Both the position numbers and the translations under genes were made by a program. Positions 1 through 10,710 of a DNA stretch of 64,000 nucleotides are shown one piece after another. The DNA is taken from NCBI GenBank assembly GCA_930367205.1, contig OV884015.1, positions 108,750,509 to 108,814,508 on the forward strand, given 5' to 3'. Source of the stretch: Acanthosoma haemorrhoidale. Taxonomy: Eukaryota; Arthropoda; Insecta; Hemiptera; Acanthosomatidae. Under the pieces are notes generated by a model. That model ran no database searches. It saw nothing but the letters and a program-made list of their open reading frames with translations, and was not told the origin of the DNA. Positions within the stretch are counted from its first letter, which is position 1; each line of letters opens with the position of its first letter.

Positions 1-46
1 AAGTCTTCGTAGAATAGTGGCAGGGTTTAGTTAACCTTTCCCTGAA

Positions 47-289
47 TTACGTGGGCATACCCAAATTATACCCAACTATTTTCGTACAAAGTGATTTTTT
101 GTACAAAAAACCTTTTATCTCATTCAAAGTACTCTCCATTTGAGTCAATACACTTTCCAAATCTTTTATTCTACTGTTTTCCAAACATTTTTTAAATCTC
201 TCTTTTGTGATGCCAGACAGTGCCTCCGTCGTTTTTGTATTTACTTCTTCAACGTCCCTAAAACGTTTTCCTTTCATGTCCCTTCTCAT
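47..289 (-). pseudogene. Mariner transposase C-terminal fragment
   Basis: This is an 80-codon open frame covering the end of the mariner transposase. It begins MRRDMKGKRFRDVEEV and continues through a helical segment (SGITKERFKKCLE) that matches the known order after the last catalytic Asp. The frame runs through the terminal inverted repeat and stops in the flanking TA. The usual tryptophan-rich motif before the C-terminus (WxxRWxKC) is altered to a non-aromatic sequence, so the copy has drifted. The start methionine is internal to the ancestral protein and is not a real start. It is a relic with no expected product. Confidence 0.75.
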
Positions 290-755
290 TCAAGGGAATA
301 AAAACAAATCGTAGTGGGCTAGACCGGGTAAATAGGGAGGGTGGGGCACAGTGGTCATTTTTGGCCAAAAACCGGCGCACAATGAGGGCTCTGCTGTGAG
401 CAGTCGAGGAACAAATTTTGCATCAACCCTTCTCATCCTCAAATATTCAACTCGTTGTACTCAGCTCCAGTTACACTGGAGTCAGCTCCAGACTTTCGTA
501 GATAATTTCGCGAGTATTCTCGTTGGTTGATGAAACTCATCAACTCGTCTGTTCATGAAACTCAGCATCACAAAAACGACGAGCACCTAAGACAACTATA
601 ACAAATCAATTAACGCAAGCAGAAAGGAACCTTCTCCAGTGAGGGCACTTGGCGTACTGACTGGTGAGAAGTAGTACACGGTCCTAGCAACGAAATCCGT
701 TGCTACCAAAACTCCGCCCTATACAACATAAGTTTTCATTTTGAGTACGCCCTCG
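50..755 (-). mobile_element. Mariner element with internal deletion
   Basis: Read on the minus strand, the right end (755) begins CGAGGGCGTACTC and the left end (50) finishes with its imperfect inverse, TATGCCCACG. A TA lies just outside the left end; the right flank reads TT, so one half of the TA duplication is mutated. Between the ends are two transposase pieces. Around 400-430 the frame reads RVDAKFVPRLLTAE, typical of the end of the mariner helix-turn-helix half. It then jumps to the catalytic half with PHPPY and, at about 290-330, a degraded copy of the SPDLAPCDFFLFP block. The last part (47-289) reads GKRFRDVEEV and then the C-terminal tail. The first catalytic Asp region is gone. Length is 706 bp against about 1.3 kb for a full mariner. 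It cannot make transposase; TIR-directed mobilisation in the past is inferred. Confidence 0.82.
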
Positions 756-1196
756 TTTAAAAGGGAATATATTCATCTATGATATTTATATATAGATCAT
801 CTACAACACTGGAAATAACTTTAAAAAACAATGTATGACCTACAATAAGCCCAAACTGTATTAAATACCCGCTGTAATTACTACGTGTAACTACTGTAAC
901 TGCTACGTGAACAAATTAACACAGCATGGAACCGACAGTTGGCAGAATCTTGGAATAGACTAAATTAGTGCGAATACATATTGTAGGTAGAACAAAGACC
1001 CAACCACTGTACACGGACGAAGTAGACGGTATTTGCTCTAATAATAAATTCTCTGTGACAACAAGTGCAGTATAGTACAGACATAGTCGTTTAGCTTGTT
1101 CCGAATTTTCCTTTCAGTATAATAGGACCATATTCGTCAACCATACGTTGCTATTACCATTATGGTTGGGCATACACACATAAAGAAACGAACATA
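756..1196. other. AT-rich spacer, nothing recognised
   Basis: The 440 bp between the mariner and the Tigger-like element hold no open frame above 60 codons, no repeat shared with the rest of the window and no RNA gene that I could see. Confidence 0.5.
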
Positions 1197-1198
1197 TA

Positions 1199-2191
1199 CA
1201 GTGGAATCCCGATTACCCGTATTTCCGGCTAATTCGTACAAATTTGCCGGTCCCTGGAAAAAATCCCAGTAAGTGGTATAAAAACTATGCATTTTAGTCC
1301 CCTCGGTAATTCGTATTTTTTTTTATGCTCGAGGTCACTTAAAACGTCTTATAATACGTATTTCCAGCTTAAAAACCTCGTTAATTTGTACTGTTTCAAG
1401 AAAGGGAAAGAGGACAGTGAGAGACCAGAGAGCAGAATGAGTGCGAGATAAATGTTTTCTATGAAGGCCCATATGTAATTCGTACTCTTTTTACTGAAAG
1501 GAAATAAGGAGAGGAGAGAGGGAAGTTTTAGGAATTGTACTAAGCTTTTCTTTCGTTTCTACAGTTCAGTCTCGTTTTCGTTATCGTTGTGACACGTTAC
1601 TATGCCTCTGAAAAAAGTTAGCCTCTCTATTAAAGATAAACAACAAATCATAAACGCCGTGGCCAGTAGCTTCAAGCAAATTGACGTATCCAAGCGTTTT
1701 AACGTCCCTCGTTCCACGATTACATCAATCCTGAAGAACAAGGACGAAATCACTTCCCAGACATCAAGCAGCAAAGTAAAACGCTTCAAGACTGGTGATT
1801 ACCCACAACTTGAAGAGAACTTAAAAAAGTGGTTCGCGCAAGCAAGGAATTCAAATGTACCAGTTGGAGGAAATATACAAAGGAATTGACAATATCCGTC
1901 TGCAAGGATTGCGTCAAAAAACGAATTTTTTTCGAACAAATGATTGGTGTTTATTTAATCTAGAACATAAGTATGTACATATTTTTTTATTGCATGCATT
2001 GTTTAGTTTAGTTTAGTACTAAGCAGTGTTTATTGCATAGTTTTTATCCTTGCTACACTGTAAATACTTCTTAATACATACATGTTTGCATTAATACGTT
2101 TTTTAAGTTTGTACTCCCGATAATTGGTATTCCTGATAATTCGTACGAAACTGTCAGTCCCTTGACAATACGAATTATCTGGATTCTACTG
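1199..2191 (+). mobile_element. Tigger/pogo-like DNA transposon, deleted copy 1
   Basis: The termini are inverted repeats. The left end starts CAGTGGAATCCCGAT and the right end finishes ATCTGGATTCTACTG, each flanked by TA (1197-1198 and 2192-2193), as expected for pogo/Tigger elements. Sub-terminal motifs of the type AATTCGTAC recur several times inside both ends. The 993-bp element keeps the N-terminal DNA-binding part of the transposase (from 1602) and then jumps to the 3' non-coding region, so the whole DDE catalytic part is missing. A sister copy at 22821-23734 shares both ends but keeps a different coding piece. Confidence 0.87.
1602..1889 (+). pseudogene. Tigger/CENP-B-type transposase, N-terminal DNA-binding part
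   Basis: The frame starts MPLKKVSLSIKDKQQI and carries a psq/CENP-B-type helix-turn-helix in residues about 5-55 (KRFNVPRSTITSILKNKDEI). It then has the start of the second CENP-B DNA-binding domain near residues 70-90 (LEENLKKWFAQARNSNVPVGG). The family protein is normally around 450-550 residues. Here the frame leaves the domain after VGG and ends six codons later, at the deletion junction. The ATG sits about 400 bp inside the element with a conserved leader, so this is probably the ancestral start. A short DNA-binding protein without a nuclease domain could be translated, but no evidence shows that it is. Confidence 0.8.
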
Positions 2192-2336
2192 TAATACTTA
2201 TCGCCCAATCTAGTTGTATGTTTCCAATGTAAGATGAATATACTTCATTCACCATTTTTTTTTCTGTAAACCTTATGTAAGAGGTATTTACATAACTAGT
2301 ATGTATTTGTAAACATGTTAGTCCACAGTTTGATGC

Positions 2337-2680
2337 TTAGCTCCGAGCTACATGGAATGAAATCCGTGCATTGCATGTGTTACGGCATGAGATCTCCCCC
2401 TGCCTAATGGATTTTTCAGTTAAATTCAAAAAAATCCCCGCTCGCCATTGGCGGGCCATTGAGGCGCTATCTGCAGGCTGCCACCCCACCGGTCCATTGT
2501 CTTCCGCTGGCCGCCTGGACCGCAGGATTAAAGATGATCCTTCATTATAGGATAATTGTGCCCGCCTATCTGTCCTGCAGAAATAATCCTCTGGTAGGAC
2601 ATTGTTATTGTGTAAGGAAAGTTCGAACCCCCCCTCCAATCCTAATGGACTCGTCCATCCCTTTTTAAACCTAATCCTCC
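2337..2680. other. Unidentified GC-rich patch
   Basis: This stretch is clearly richer in G+C than its flanks and open for 100 codons on the minus strand, with no motif I recognise. It contains overlapping short inverted sequences such as GCCATTGGCGGGCC. Near the right end it has AGTTCGAACCC, which resembles a pol III B box, but no partner A box. It could be an old retroelement piece. No second copy was seen in the window. Confidence 0.35.
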
Positions 2681-3328
2681 CTCCTACCCTCTCTCTCTCT
2701 CTGGGGGTGGGGCTTTGTCCTCCTATTTTTTTTTTTGTATAAAAAGTTTTACAGTGACCGAAGGCTCTCTTAATTACCGGCTTTGTTTGCCGTACAACTT
2801 CCTAGTGAATGGACTCTAAAAATAATTATTATTTCAAAAGTTATTTTTATATAATAATCCTCTATTGTCGTTTTGTGCATCTATATAAAAAGTTCTTTGG
2901 TAGAAAATATTCTCATGGAATTAATACACCTACCTAGAATTGTCCTTTAAATAGGCTGGTAAAGTCAATGGCAATGACATACGCCAAAAAAAAACCCTTC
3001 AATTCTCCAGTACAAAATGTTTTGTTACATGACTGCAAAATAACAAAGATAGAAAACAAAATTTTAAAGCCGATATGGAAATTTCACGAAGATCTGCCAA
3101 CAAACTTCGACGGTTACTCAATCGACTGTATAATGCTCGCGAACCTAATCAAAGTGCTTCTATAGTTTGTTTTGTACTATCCAAAGAATGGTGCAAGATT
3201 CCCAAAAATCCTTCTTAATTGGCCGAAAATTGGATTTAGACTGCGTGAAAAAGAATTTCGGTGGGATAATCTCGCTCTGGTGTCTTTCCAAGGATTCTTA
3301 AACATACCACGGGACAGAGTTTAAAGGA
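2681..3328. other. Spacer with CT tract, nothing recognised
   Basis: A short pyrimidine tract lies near 2690-2702, followed by AT-rich sequence. A 65-codon open frame at 2968-3165 shows no motif and is probably chance. Confidence 0.4.
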
Positions 3329-3580
3329 TTACAGAGTAAAAATACAATTTATCTTAACTGTTACATTGGGATCCTAGTGATGTTAAGTAGCATTGTTTTT
3401 AATGTCGAGTGAAGATATATTTTTGGAAAGAAAGTTAAAATGATTTATATAGGTCAATATTGTAATAAAGACCTTTATAGGTGGTAATGTTCACAATTAT
3501 ATTTCGTTGAGATTTCATAAAATATTTATTTGGATACATAAATATTTTTACTTAGAAATCTTAGTTTCAAACCTTTACCA
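3329..3580 (+). repeat. Dispersed repeat D, copy 1
   Basis: From TTACAGAG onward this segment matches 5539-5732 in the same orientation. Shared blocks include ACAATTTATCTTAA, TTACATTGGGATC, TTAATGTCGAGTGA and AAAATCTTAGTT-like sequence. This copy carries about 60 bp in the middle, including AATAAAG, that copy 2 lacks. Neither copy has an open frame. The class is unknown. The 2.2-kb spacing does not contain retrotransposon coding sequence, so I do not call the pair LTRs. Confidence 0.7.
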
Positions 3581-3594
3581 TTAGTAAGACAGAC

Positions 3595-4530
3595 AACAGT
3601 GTTATCAGAAACAAGCTTCTCTACTTTCACAGTATGTAAGAGAAAGTCTTTTCGATGTAACGCAATGGACTCATAGATTCGGCCTGTCTATGTCTGTGTA
3701 TGTGAGTGGGAGAGTACATGAACGATTTGAGAGTCGAAAATTCTTCGAAATAGAATATAAAACAGATTGCCTATGAGCTAAAGGGAAACTATATTCGAAT
3801 ATAAAACTAATAACATTCGAAGGCAAAGGCCTACTTGCTTGTTTCTGCCCTCCGATGGTCTCTCAGATGAATGAGATCCTTTGTCTCCTGAACAAATTCA
3901 ATTTTGACTGGCTTCCTTCCCGTGTGCTACGGTATGTAAATAGTCACTACCTATAACAAAAAGTTCCTGTTTGGTTGAAAATGGCTGTTTCTTTTTGATC
4001 GATAAACACATTCCCTTCCGTTATTTCAGTGGACCAACACGGAATAAGTCTTTCATTTGCCATTATTGTTATGTGGAAAAATTAGTACGGTGTAGGACAG
4101 ATTTAAAATAGCAATATCAGAAAACAATTTATCAATATAAATAACAAAATTAATATAACCCAAAGTTATTTATAAGCCATTTTCATAGATTGAGTAGAAA
4201 GCACCAGAAAGTCACGACCTTTACTAACAGAAAATACTTGATTTAGTTTATATGTTTTAATGACTCCATACTTTTTCTTCTATGACTGTGTAGAGAGAAA
4301 TGTGTATGCTAAAGAAATATTTATATATATAGAAAAAGTCAATTTTCACTATATATAGTCGAATATTTATTTATACAGAACACTACCATTTTAGGTGTTT
4401 TTATTGCACGTTTTGTGAAAAGTTTATTGCTAGCAAACATGCTTGACACCTACTAACTGTGGTTAAAGACACCACGAAAAGTTTACCCTCTGAAGAGAAA
4501 ATCCACAACTAGGTGAACAATACTGTCAAT
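3595..4530. other. AT-rich spacer, nothing recognised
   Basis: No long open frame or shared repeat is visible. A TA-rich run (4320-4375) is the only low-complexity patch. Confidence 0.5.
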
Positions 4531-4532
4531 AA

Positions 4533-4905
4533 GTTAAATAATCTTTGTAGAGGAGAGTATTTTAATAGAAATGAAAGAAAAGCTTTATTATAAAGTACAA
4601 GTAAAACACTGGTTTATACAGATATTAAGAGTTACGTTACTACATACTATTGGGTCGGGTGTTTAGCGACGAGTGTCTGGGAAAAAAATGGTGACCGGGG
4701 CTAAAGCTGAGACATATGTGTATAAGAGAAGGGTATTTCCGGGAATTGGGATGGACGTCTAGGAGGGATGCGGTTGCTTACTTAAAAATAACAGGGAACC
4801 ATCAGTGACTTCCATGAAGTTACGAAGCAGGTAGTAGAAGGGGTTTCCTTCTACGTTTAGCATTATATATAATCTCAGCATTACAATATTATTAGCATTA
4901 TATAA
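4533..4905 (-). repeat. Family R repeat (LTR-like), copy 1
   Basis: This begins GTTAAATAATCTTTG and ends GCATTATATAAC, so the tips are weak inverted repeats. On the minus strand it carries AATAAAGCTTT, a consensus polyadenylation signal, about 55 bp from one end. It also has an 8-bp stem hairpin (GTGACTTC/GAAGTTAC) near 4805-4825. Five further copies lie in this window. The combination of a promoter-like TATATAAT at one end and AATAAA near the other is LTR-like, but I see no clear target-site duplication. It could also be a SINE or TRIM. Confidence 0.72.
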
Positions 4906-5174
4906 CTAAATAGATGATGATGGAGCTGTATGAGAACATTGAAGGAGTCATTTGTGAAAGTGCGTAACGAAAACTTTTCAACTTTTACCAAAAGCAATTT
5001 GTATCCTACTCGCCATCCGTGGTGATATCTAAAAAAAAAACTATATCAATACTTCCATAGCAATTATAATGAATTTAAAATGACACTTCTCTGGGATCTT
5101 GACGGGGCACTGTCCATCTCCATATTGATCTTCCTTGTTTGGATGAAATATTGATTTCCTCTAATGGTCGAGTT

Positions 5175-5400
5175 TAGGAACCGCCCGCCCCTTCGCTGAA
5201 GATTCTCAAAGGGAGGAGGGCGAAGAGGATGGTGGCTACATGTAGATAGCCGGGGGGTGGTAACTGATGGACTAAGGGACTAGGCAATCTCCAACCCTCG
5301 CCAAACCTAATGTCACGCCTGCCAGGCATCTTCCCCTCGGAGTACGGCCGAGGTAAACTTTGCACGTCTCAAGGTGGTCGATGCTGGTGGTTCATTCTCT
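5175..5400. other. Unidentified GC-rich segment
   Basis: About 225 bp is much richer in G+C than its surroundings and open on the minus strand for 63 codons. It includes CCGGGGGGTGG and short GAGG-rich motifs. There is no recognisable domain. It resembles the 3' untranslated region of some LINEs, but no coding part adjoins it. Confidence 0.3.
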
Positions 5401-5538
5401 TATAGCTGCTACTCGATGCAAATTGTTTTCAAGTAGTATATTTTATAAATTCAAAATGCTTAAACTACCTAGACTACAGCAGAAATTGCTATCCAATAAA
5501 AGCTATAGGGAGTATGCTTAAGTAGCCACGGTCCAATC

Positions 5539-5732
5539 TTACAGAGCAAAAATACAATTTATCTTAAGCGTTACATTGGGATCTTAGTGATTTTTAGTAG
5601 CATTTGTCTTAATGTCGAGTGATGATATATTTTCGGAAGGAAAGTTAAAATCATATTTCATTGAGATTTTATAAAATGTTTATTTGGACACAAATCTTTT
5701 TACTTAAAAATCTTAGTTCCGAACATTTTACC
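5539..5732 (+). repeat. Dispersed repeat D, copy 2
   Basis: Direct partner of 3329-3580. It is shorter because about 60 bp around the AATAAAG segment is absent. Sequence identity looks high across the shared blocks, and both start at TTACAGAG. Confidence 0.7.
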
Positions 5733-5741
5733 TTTTACCTA

Positions 5742-6780
5742 TATAAATGGCTAAGGTGGGAAATATGCGATTTGTATACATCAAATATTTTTATTATAAA
5801 TACACCATCATAATCGTTTACACAAAAAAAAAAAAAAGTATATTGTTTCCTCCTTTTCAATGTCATTTAAACCGGGTTTTTTTTATTGATCTCGACCTTA
5901 GGAATCTAGGTGGCAACACTCAAGTCCTTCTATCATGTTGGGATAAAATTTAAAATTTAAGTACCCCGAGTAATCAGTAGTGTTTCAACCTAGGCCGTTA
6001 AATTTATTATAAATGTGTCAGAGTAACTGAAACTTGCTTACTCGTTTATTCATTTCGCATAGTAATTCCAACAGGTTTCGAAATTAGGAATTAATCCTTT
6101 TGAAGAGAACACGGAAGGTCAGAGCCCCGCTCTATCCATACAAAGTCCCAATGTTTGTCTGTTTCTGTTTACAGACTGAGGCTAATGAAGAATGATTGTT
6201 CGTTCTAATCACATCTCTAGTCGATTGCTTGTTATTTACGAGCTAAGCTGTTAAGTGACATGGTGTGCTTGCAGTTCCCAATGTAACGGACCAATTTAAC
6301 TCGACCATTTTCCACTATTTTTTTGTTTGTTCTCGTTAGTGGGAGAATATATCATTAGAGAATAATTATAATATCTCGAGGATAAGTTTAATTGATCCAA
6401 GCTGGAATTGATGAGGCTGGAAGGTATGAACTGGAAACTACACCCATACATCGCCGACCCGACTGGGCAAATAGAGCACACAATGGCCCACTAATATCCA
6501 GACTATCCATTGTGGGCTGACAGCGGCCATAGTTATCTGCGACTGTGGCAGGCAAGCATTTCTGCGGTGATAAACCGTTGCCAGGGCGTCTATCTGCGGT
6601 CGCCGCGTCGATAAGGAGCTCTAGGGACACGAGCAGTTACTGTTACACAGCTCCATCGGTGATTCCACGGAACCGGAACTGGACACATATACAATGTCAA
6701 TAACAAGGATTCCGAAGTGAAATCACTCTTCTGCTACTTTGATGGAACTGGTCTGGCACTGACTCTGGGCCAAGGTATAG
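5742..6780. other. Spacer with a GC-richer open segment
   Basis: Mostly AT-rich. The part from about 6390 to 6660 is GC-richer and open for 80 codons on the minus strand (SLELLIDAATADRRPG at its start). I recognise no domain. It might be a piece of an old element or an exon remnant. Confidence 0.35.
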
Positions 6781-6783
6781 AAA

Positions 6784-7139
6784 GTTAAATAACCTTTGTA
6801 GAGGAGAGTCTTTTAAAAGAAATTAGCTTTATTATGAAGTACAAGCAAAACACTGGTATATACAAATATTAAGAGTTACGTTACTACATACTGGGTGGAA
6901 TGTCTAGGGACGAGTGGGGTCTGGGGCTAAAGCTGAGACATAGATATATAAGAAAAGGAAAGGATAGTTCAGGGAAGTAGGGAGGTCTTGGAGGGATGAA
7001 GGTCGTTTACTTAAAAAATATCAGGAACCATCAGTGACTTTCATGAAGTCACGAGGCAGGTATACAGTGGAAGGGGCTTGCTTCTGCTTTTAGCATTATA
7101 TATAATAATAGCATTATAATATTCTTAGCATTATATAAC
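6784..7139 (-). repeat. Family R repeat, copy 2
   Basis: Full-length-looking copy from GTTAAATAACC to CATTATATAAC. The minus strand has AATAAAGC, and the hairpin reads GTGACTTTCATGAAGTCAC, with one change that keeps most pairs. Part of the interior matches copies 1, 3 and 6 closely (ACACTGGTATATACAAATATTAA). Confidence 0.75.
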
Positions 7140-7432
7140 CTAACACAATTCTAAAAATAAGTGTGTACATGCGCACTATGCCTGTATGGAACAGTATGTG
7201 AATTTTGATGCTCGCTTGGTTGGTCCAGTAATGAACACCCCAGACTGATACAGTTACTGACTGTGGAGAATGGTTTGATGTCTGGCTTCCTTTAAAAGTT
7301 TTTCTTTTATTTATTTATTTATATAACTTTATGAATCAAAATGTGCCCATATTACCTTTCCCCTCTGCCGCAAGTCGTTTTTACTAGTTTTTGTTTTCGT
7401 TTCCATCCTTCATCCTGTATTTGAGAAAGGAC

Positions 7433-7586
7433 GGTATGTAGGCTTCCATCTCGATAAAAGGCTGACATGGAACCCACACGCGAGGAAAATAAGACAAGAA
7501 CTAAACAGACACTTTGGACAACTGTACAGACTACTTCGAAGGACATAAGGCAGATAGTAATTTTGCCATAATAAAGATTCCTTCTA
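7433..7586 (+). mobile_element. LINE-A deletion derivative (Jockey-like)
   Basis: The frame encodes YVGFHLDKRLTWNPHARK and RQELNRHFGQLYRLL. This matches the segment after the RT palm in the longer LINE-A copy at 15.2-16.0 kb. After YRLL it jumps straight to the element's last 40 bp (AAGGCAGATAGTAATTTTG ending AATAAAG). About 500 bp of coding sequence and 3' UTR are therefore missing while the 3' terminus is kept. The internal deletion could have arisen by template switching during reverse transcription or by later deletion. Confidence 0.75.
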
Positions 7587-7589
7587 AAA

Positions 7590-9558
7590 CTTTACTTGGT
7601 CATATCGATTTTTTTTTTTTTATCATCCATCTATTTTCTGATTGTTTTCACCCATTCCTTGGCAATTTAGTACCTCTAGGTCTTCCTTCTTTCGTTTTAT
7701 ATCACTTGCCAGCTGTTCTTCCTCTTTTTTCCTAAAGGGACTTGAATGATTCGATCAGCCTCTTGAGGGAAATGAATAGCTACTTGAATTGAAAAAAATT
7801 GGGGAATCCTGAAAGAAACTTCAAAGCCATGGTTGAAAGATAGTTGACTAGTAACAACTTCAGTCGACACATCTTAGAACAGGTTGTGTATTTTACAGCT
7901 TCCTAGCTCATATTAGTCAGAACATCCATGGAGTGTTCTTGCAGTTCAAGTAATCGTAAAATAGTTCAAGGTCAGACAGGGCGAATCTATAGAATTCTTT
8001 CAAGTCATGCAGAAATCCTGAACGGTTCCACGCATGCAGTTGCGATTCTTTCCCGCCAGTGACAGAAGGAGCAGGAACTGGTATCAACTTGCTACGTGCC
8101 AGTGGCCACTGTGCCCCGGGCACTCCCCCCCCCCCCCCACCGTTAATTCGAAGGCCTTGTACTGCGTAGTCGTTAGAACCCAGTTTGCGAACTCAACCCT
8201 TCTGTGGTACGGTCAGTTCCTACGTGTGCTGCTGTTCTCAGCTAAGTGTTTTTAGAGAACTAACTGGACGGAGTTTAACCACCTCCGAACTAATCTGAGT
8301 TTGATACAATTAAACTGTAAAGCTTCAGTTAGTAACAGATCTATAACTATTTTATTATTTTAGATGAGCCTTAGTATTTTTATTGATAATTACTAGAATA
8401 TTATCTTAGCGAGCTCTGCAAGGGACAGTCCAGCTTAACATCTTCAGTGATTAGTTTTAATATTAAACTGAAATTTACAGTTTTTTCTCTTTCAAACGGA
8501 CATGTCTCCCGAACAGTGAGGGATTTAATATGTTTTTTTTAATGTAACCGTTTTAGTGATATGTGCTGCCAAAATAGAAATTATGTTCCGGAAACCCGGC
8601 ATAACTGTTATATTAACCAGGTTAAATACATTAGACAAGTAATCACACCTTTTATTTATTTTGCGATAAATAATAGATAAAAGTATGGCAATTGGAACTT
8701 AATATCAAGGGCCTCAAACATCAGTAGTCATGGTAGTTCTACTCCTTTTTGCATTGTAATTGAAAATATGATTAAATAATGTCGTTCAATTTCTCAAAAT
8801 TATGTGCTATTACGTCAAAATTAAAGTAGAAGTGTTAATTTAAAACAAAAAATGCTCCACCGTGATGGGACCTGGAATTATAAAGCATTTTCGATCATGC
8901 TATAAACATCGCAGTGTTTCTGTTTTTGTATAGAGGGTTTAATGTCAATACACGTGTATACAAAATACGATCCCTTGTGCGTCATTCATAACTTTTCAAC
9001 TGGCTTATCAGATTAGAAAGATGTATTTTAATTACATACAATAATATTTTACGAAAACTAAGTAAAAACTAAAGGTTACTTTGAAATAAAAAACAGTACA
9101 CAAGTGCGATAGCCTAAACACTAATCAGTTTGTTCACAACGTTCTCTGTTTAACTAATAATGTACCTGACAGCTGCATAAGACATAAATAGCCGACGTTA
9201 TGCAGGCGAACAGGACTCGAAGCCGGAAGCCGAGACAGTAAGTTCGCTATCTCCCTTGCCCTGAAGGGCGCCCCCCCCCCTCTGATAAATATCTAGGCCG
9301 TGTCCCAAGGGTCCGTTTTATTGGCCGTATAATTACTGTCGTAAAGAACCTCTTCCTGCCTCTTCCGTCTGGACCTATCGGCCCTTTAGGGCTTCTGCTC
9401 CTCATACCTCGTCTTATCGCCTATCTCTTATCTGTAACCATATATATTATATCACAATAACCATTTTATTTATTTTTGTAGATGCTTTAGTTTATTCCTT
9501 TGTCTTGAGTGTCAATATAAAAGCCGTAACTAATGATTTCTTACGGTCATATTGTATT
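7590..9558. other. Long spacer, no gene recognised
   Basis: AT-rich sequence with a run of 14 C at about 8125-8138 and a run of about 10 C near 9271-9280. A GC-richer stretch at 9180-9290 contains CTTCGAGTCC on the minus strand, which looks like a pol III B box, but no tRNA fold can be drawn. No shared repeats were found. Confidence 0.45.
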
Positions 9559-9564
9559 AGTAAC

Positions 9565-10393
9565 TGTCGGGCTCAGATATGGAGACGCCCGCCGCGGGCT
9601 AGGGTCACTACAACCTTGTCAGCCGCCGTCCGGCGAGCGCATATAAAGAGCTAAGACGGGTGGACCTGTGGTCTTTCACCCTGGCTACCGGCCTAGACGG
9701 CGGCTAGCTTAATTCGATTTGATCTGACTCCATCTTAGAAGGCGTGCCCCGAGAAAGCACTATGTTCAGGAGAGGAGGTACAGGGTAGGTATTATAGGTA
9801 GTTAATGTGGTCTTGGAATAACCACGAATTCACACTCGGTATCTGAGGGTAGGTGAAAACGTCCGAATTTCAAAGGCGGGTGTGAACCGAAGAGAGGATA
9901 CTGGATTGCCGTGGGAGACGCTACTGGTAAAGTTTGTAAGGCCACGGCAACCGTCGTCCACGAGGGAGAGGTCTCTCCCAAGGAGGTGTTAGTTTTAGCG
10001 AGACAAAAGCAGAGATTCCCACTAGGAAGGTGTGGGGTCTGACAACGCCGGACTACAACATAGCGAGGTTAGGAGAGAGAGATGCAGAGGTAGTTGAATT
10101 CGAAGACCATGGTTTGAGTACAGCAGCAAGTGCCAGTGCAAAGCGAGAGGGTAGTGTCCAAGTGACGGTTTTGTTCGTTCTGCCGTCTGCCCTAAGGCGT
10201 CCGGGTTATATGGGCAGGCCAGCTGAGGTGCGGATGGTTCCCCGCCCCTGCGTCTGTTTCCCCCGCTAGCTTCTTCCCCTCTCTGACTGACGTCATAAGC
10301 TTTATTATAAAAATATTGAAATATAAATAGATATTTCCTGGGCCGAGAAGAGGGGAACTTCTAATTATTCGTAATTAAGAGGCGGCCACAACA
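9565..10393. mobile_element. Solo LTR, family L, copy 1
   Basis: The 829-bp segment starts TGTCGGGCTC and ends GGCCACAACA. It is flanked on both sides by GTAAC (9560-9564 and 10394-10398), a perfect 5-bp duplication as made by retroviral-type integrases. A second copy at 33332-34241 has the same tips and a different perfect duplication. There is no gag-pol sequence on either side, so this is a solo LTR left by recombination. TGACGTCA followed by TTTATT (AATAAA on the minus strand) lies near 10288-10305 and is kept in both copies. CATATAAAG near 9641 could be a TATA box for the plus orientation. Transcription direction is unresolved, and I do not assign gypsy, BEL or copia. Confidence 0.88.
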
Positions 10394-10710
10394 GTAACAA
10401 TATTGGACAACAAATAAATAAATATCACTAACCACTAGCTAATTCGTATCTAACCTTGAACATTTTTCAACGATCCCAATAAAATATGTTTGGTCACAGG
10501 CCATTCTGAATCCCATCCAGGAATAGTAAACTAAGTCATGACTATTTTCCTGTATGGTTTTATCAGCCTTATTTAAATTGCATAGCTTGAATATTTAAGA
10601 CAACTGTCAAAAGAATGACATGGATTCTAAATTCAGATTGTGTCATAATTTATATCAGCATTATATAGTGCTGGTTAGATCTTGCTGAATTCTAAATTAT
10701 AACGTAATAT

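Noticed and set aside
3329..5732. D repeats as LTRs
   Set aside because: No TG/CA tips, no duplication, no retrotransposon coding between them.
4533..7139. R copies 1 and 2 as paired LTRs of one element
   Set aside because: Same orientation, but the 1.9 kb between them has no gag or pol sequence and no matching outer duplication; dispersed copies elsewhere argue for independent insertions.
9185..9290. tRNA-like sequence on the minus strand (CTTCGAGTCC)
   Set aside because: No cloverleaf can be folded; T-stem bases do not complement.
10030..10269. 79-codon open frame
   Set aside because: Lies wholly inside the solo LTR and is broken in the second LTR copy.
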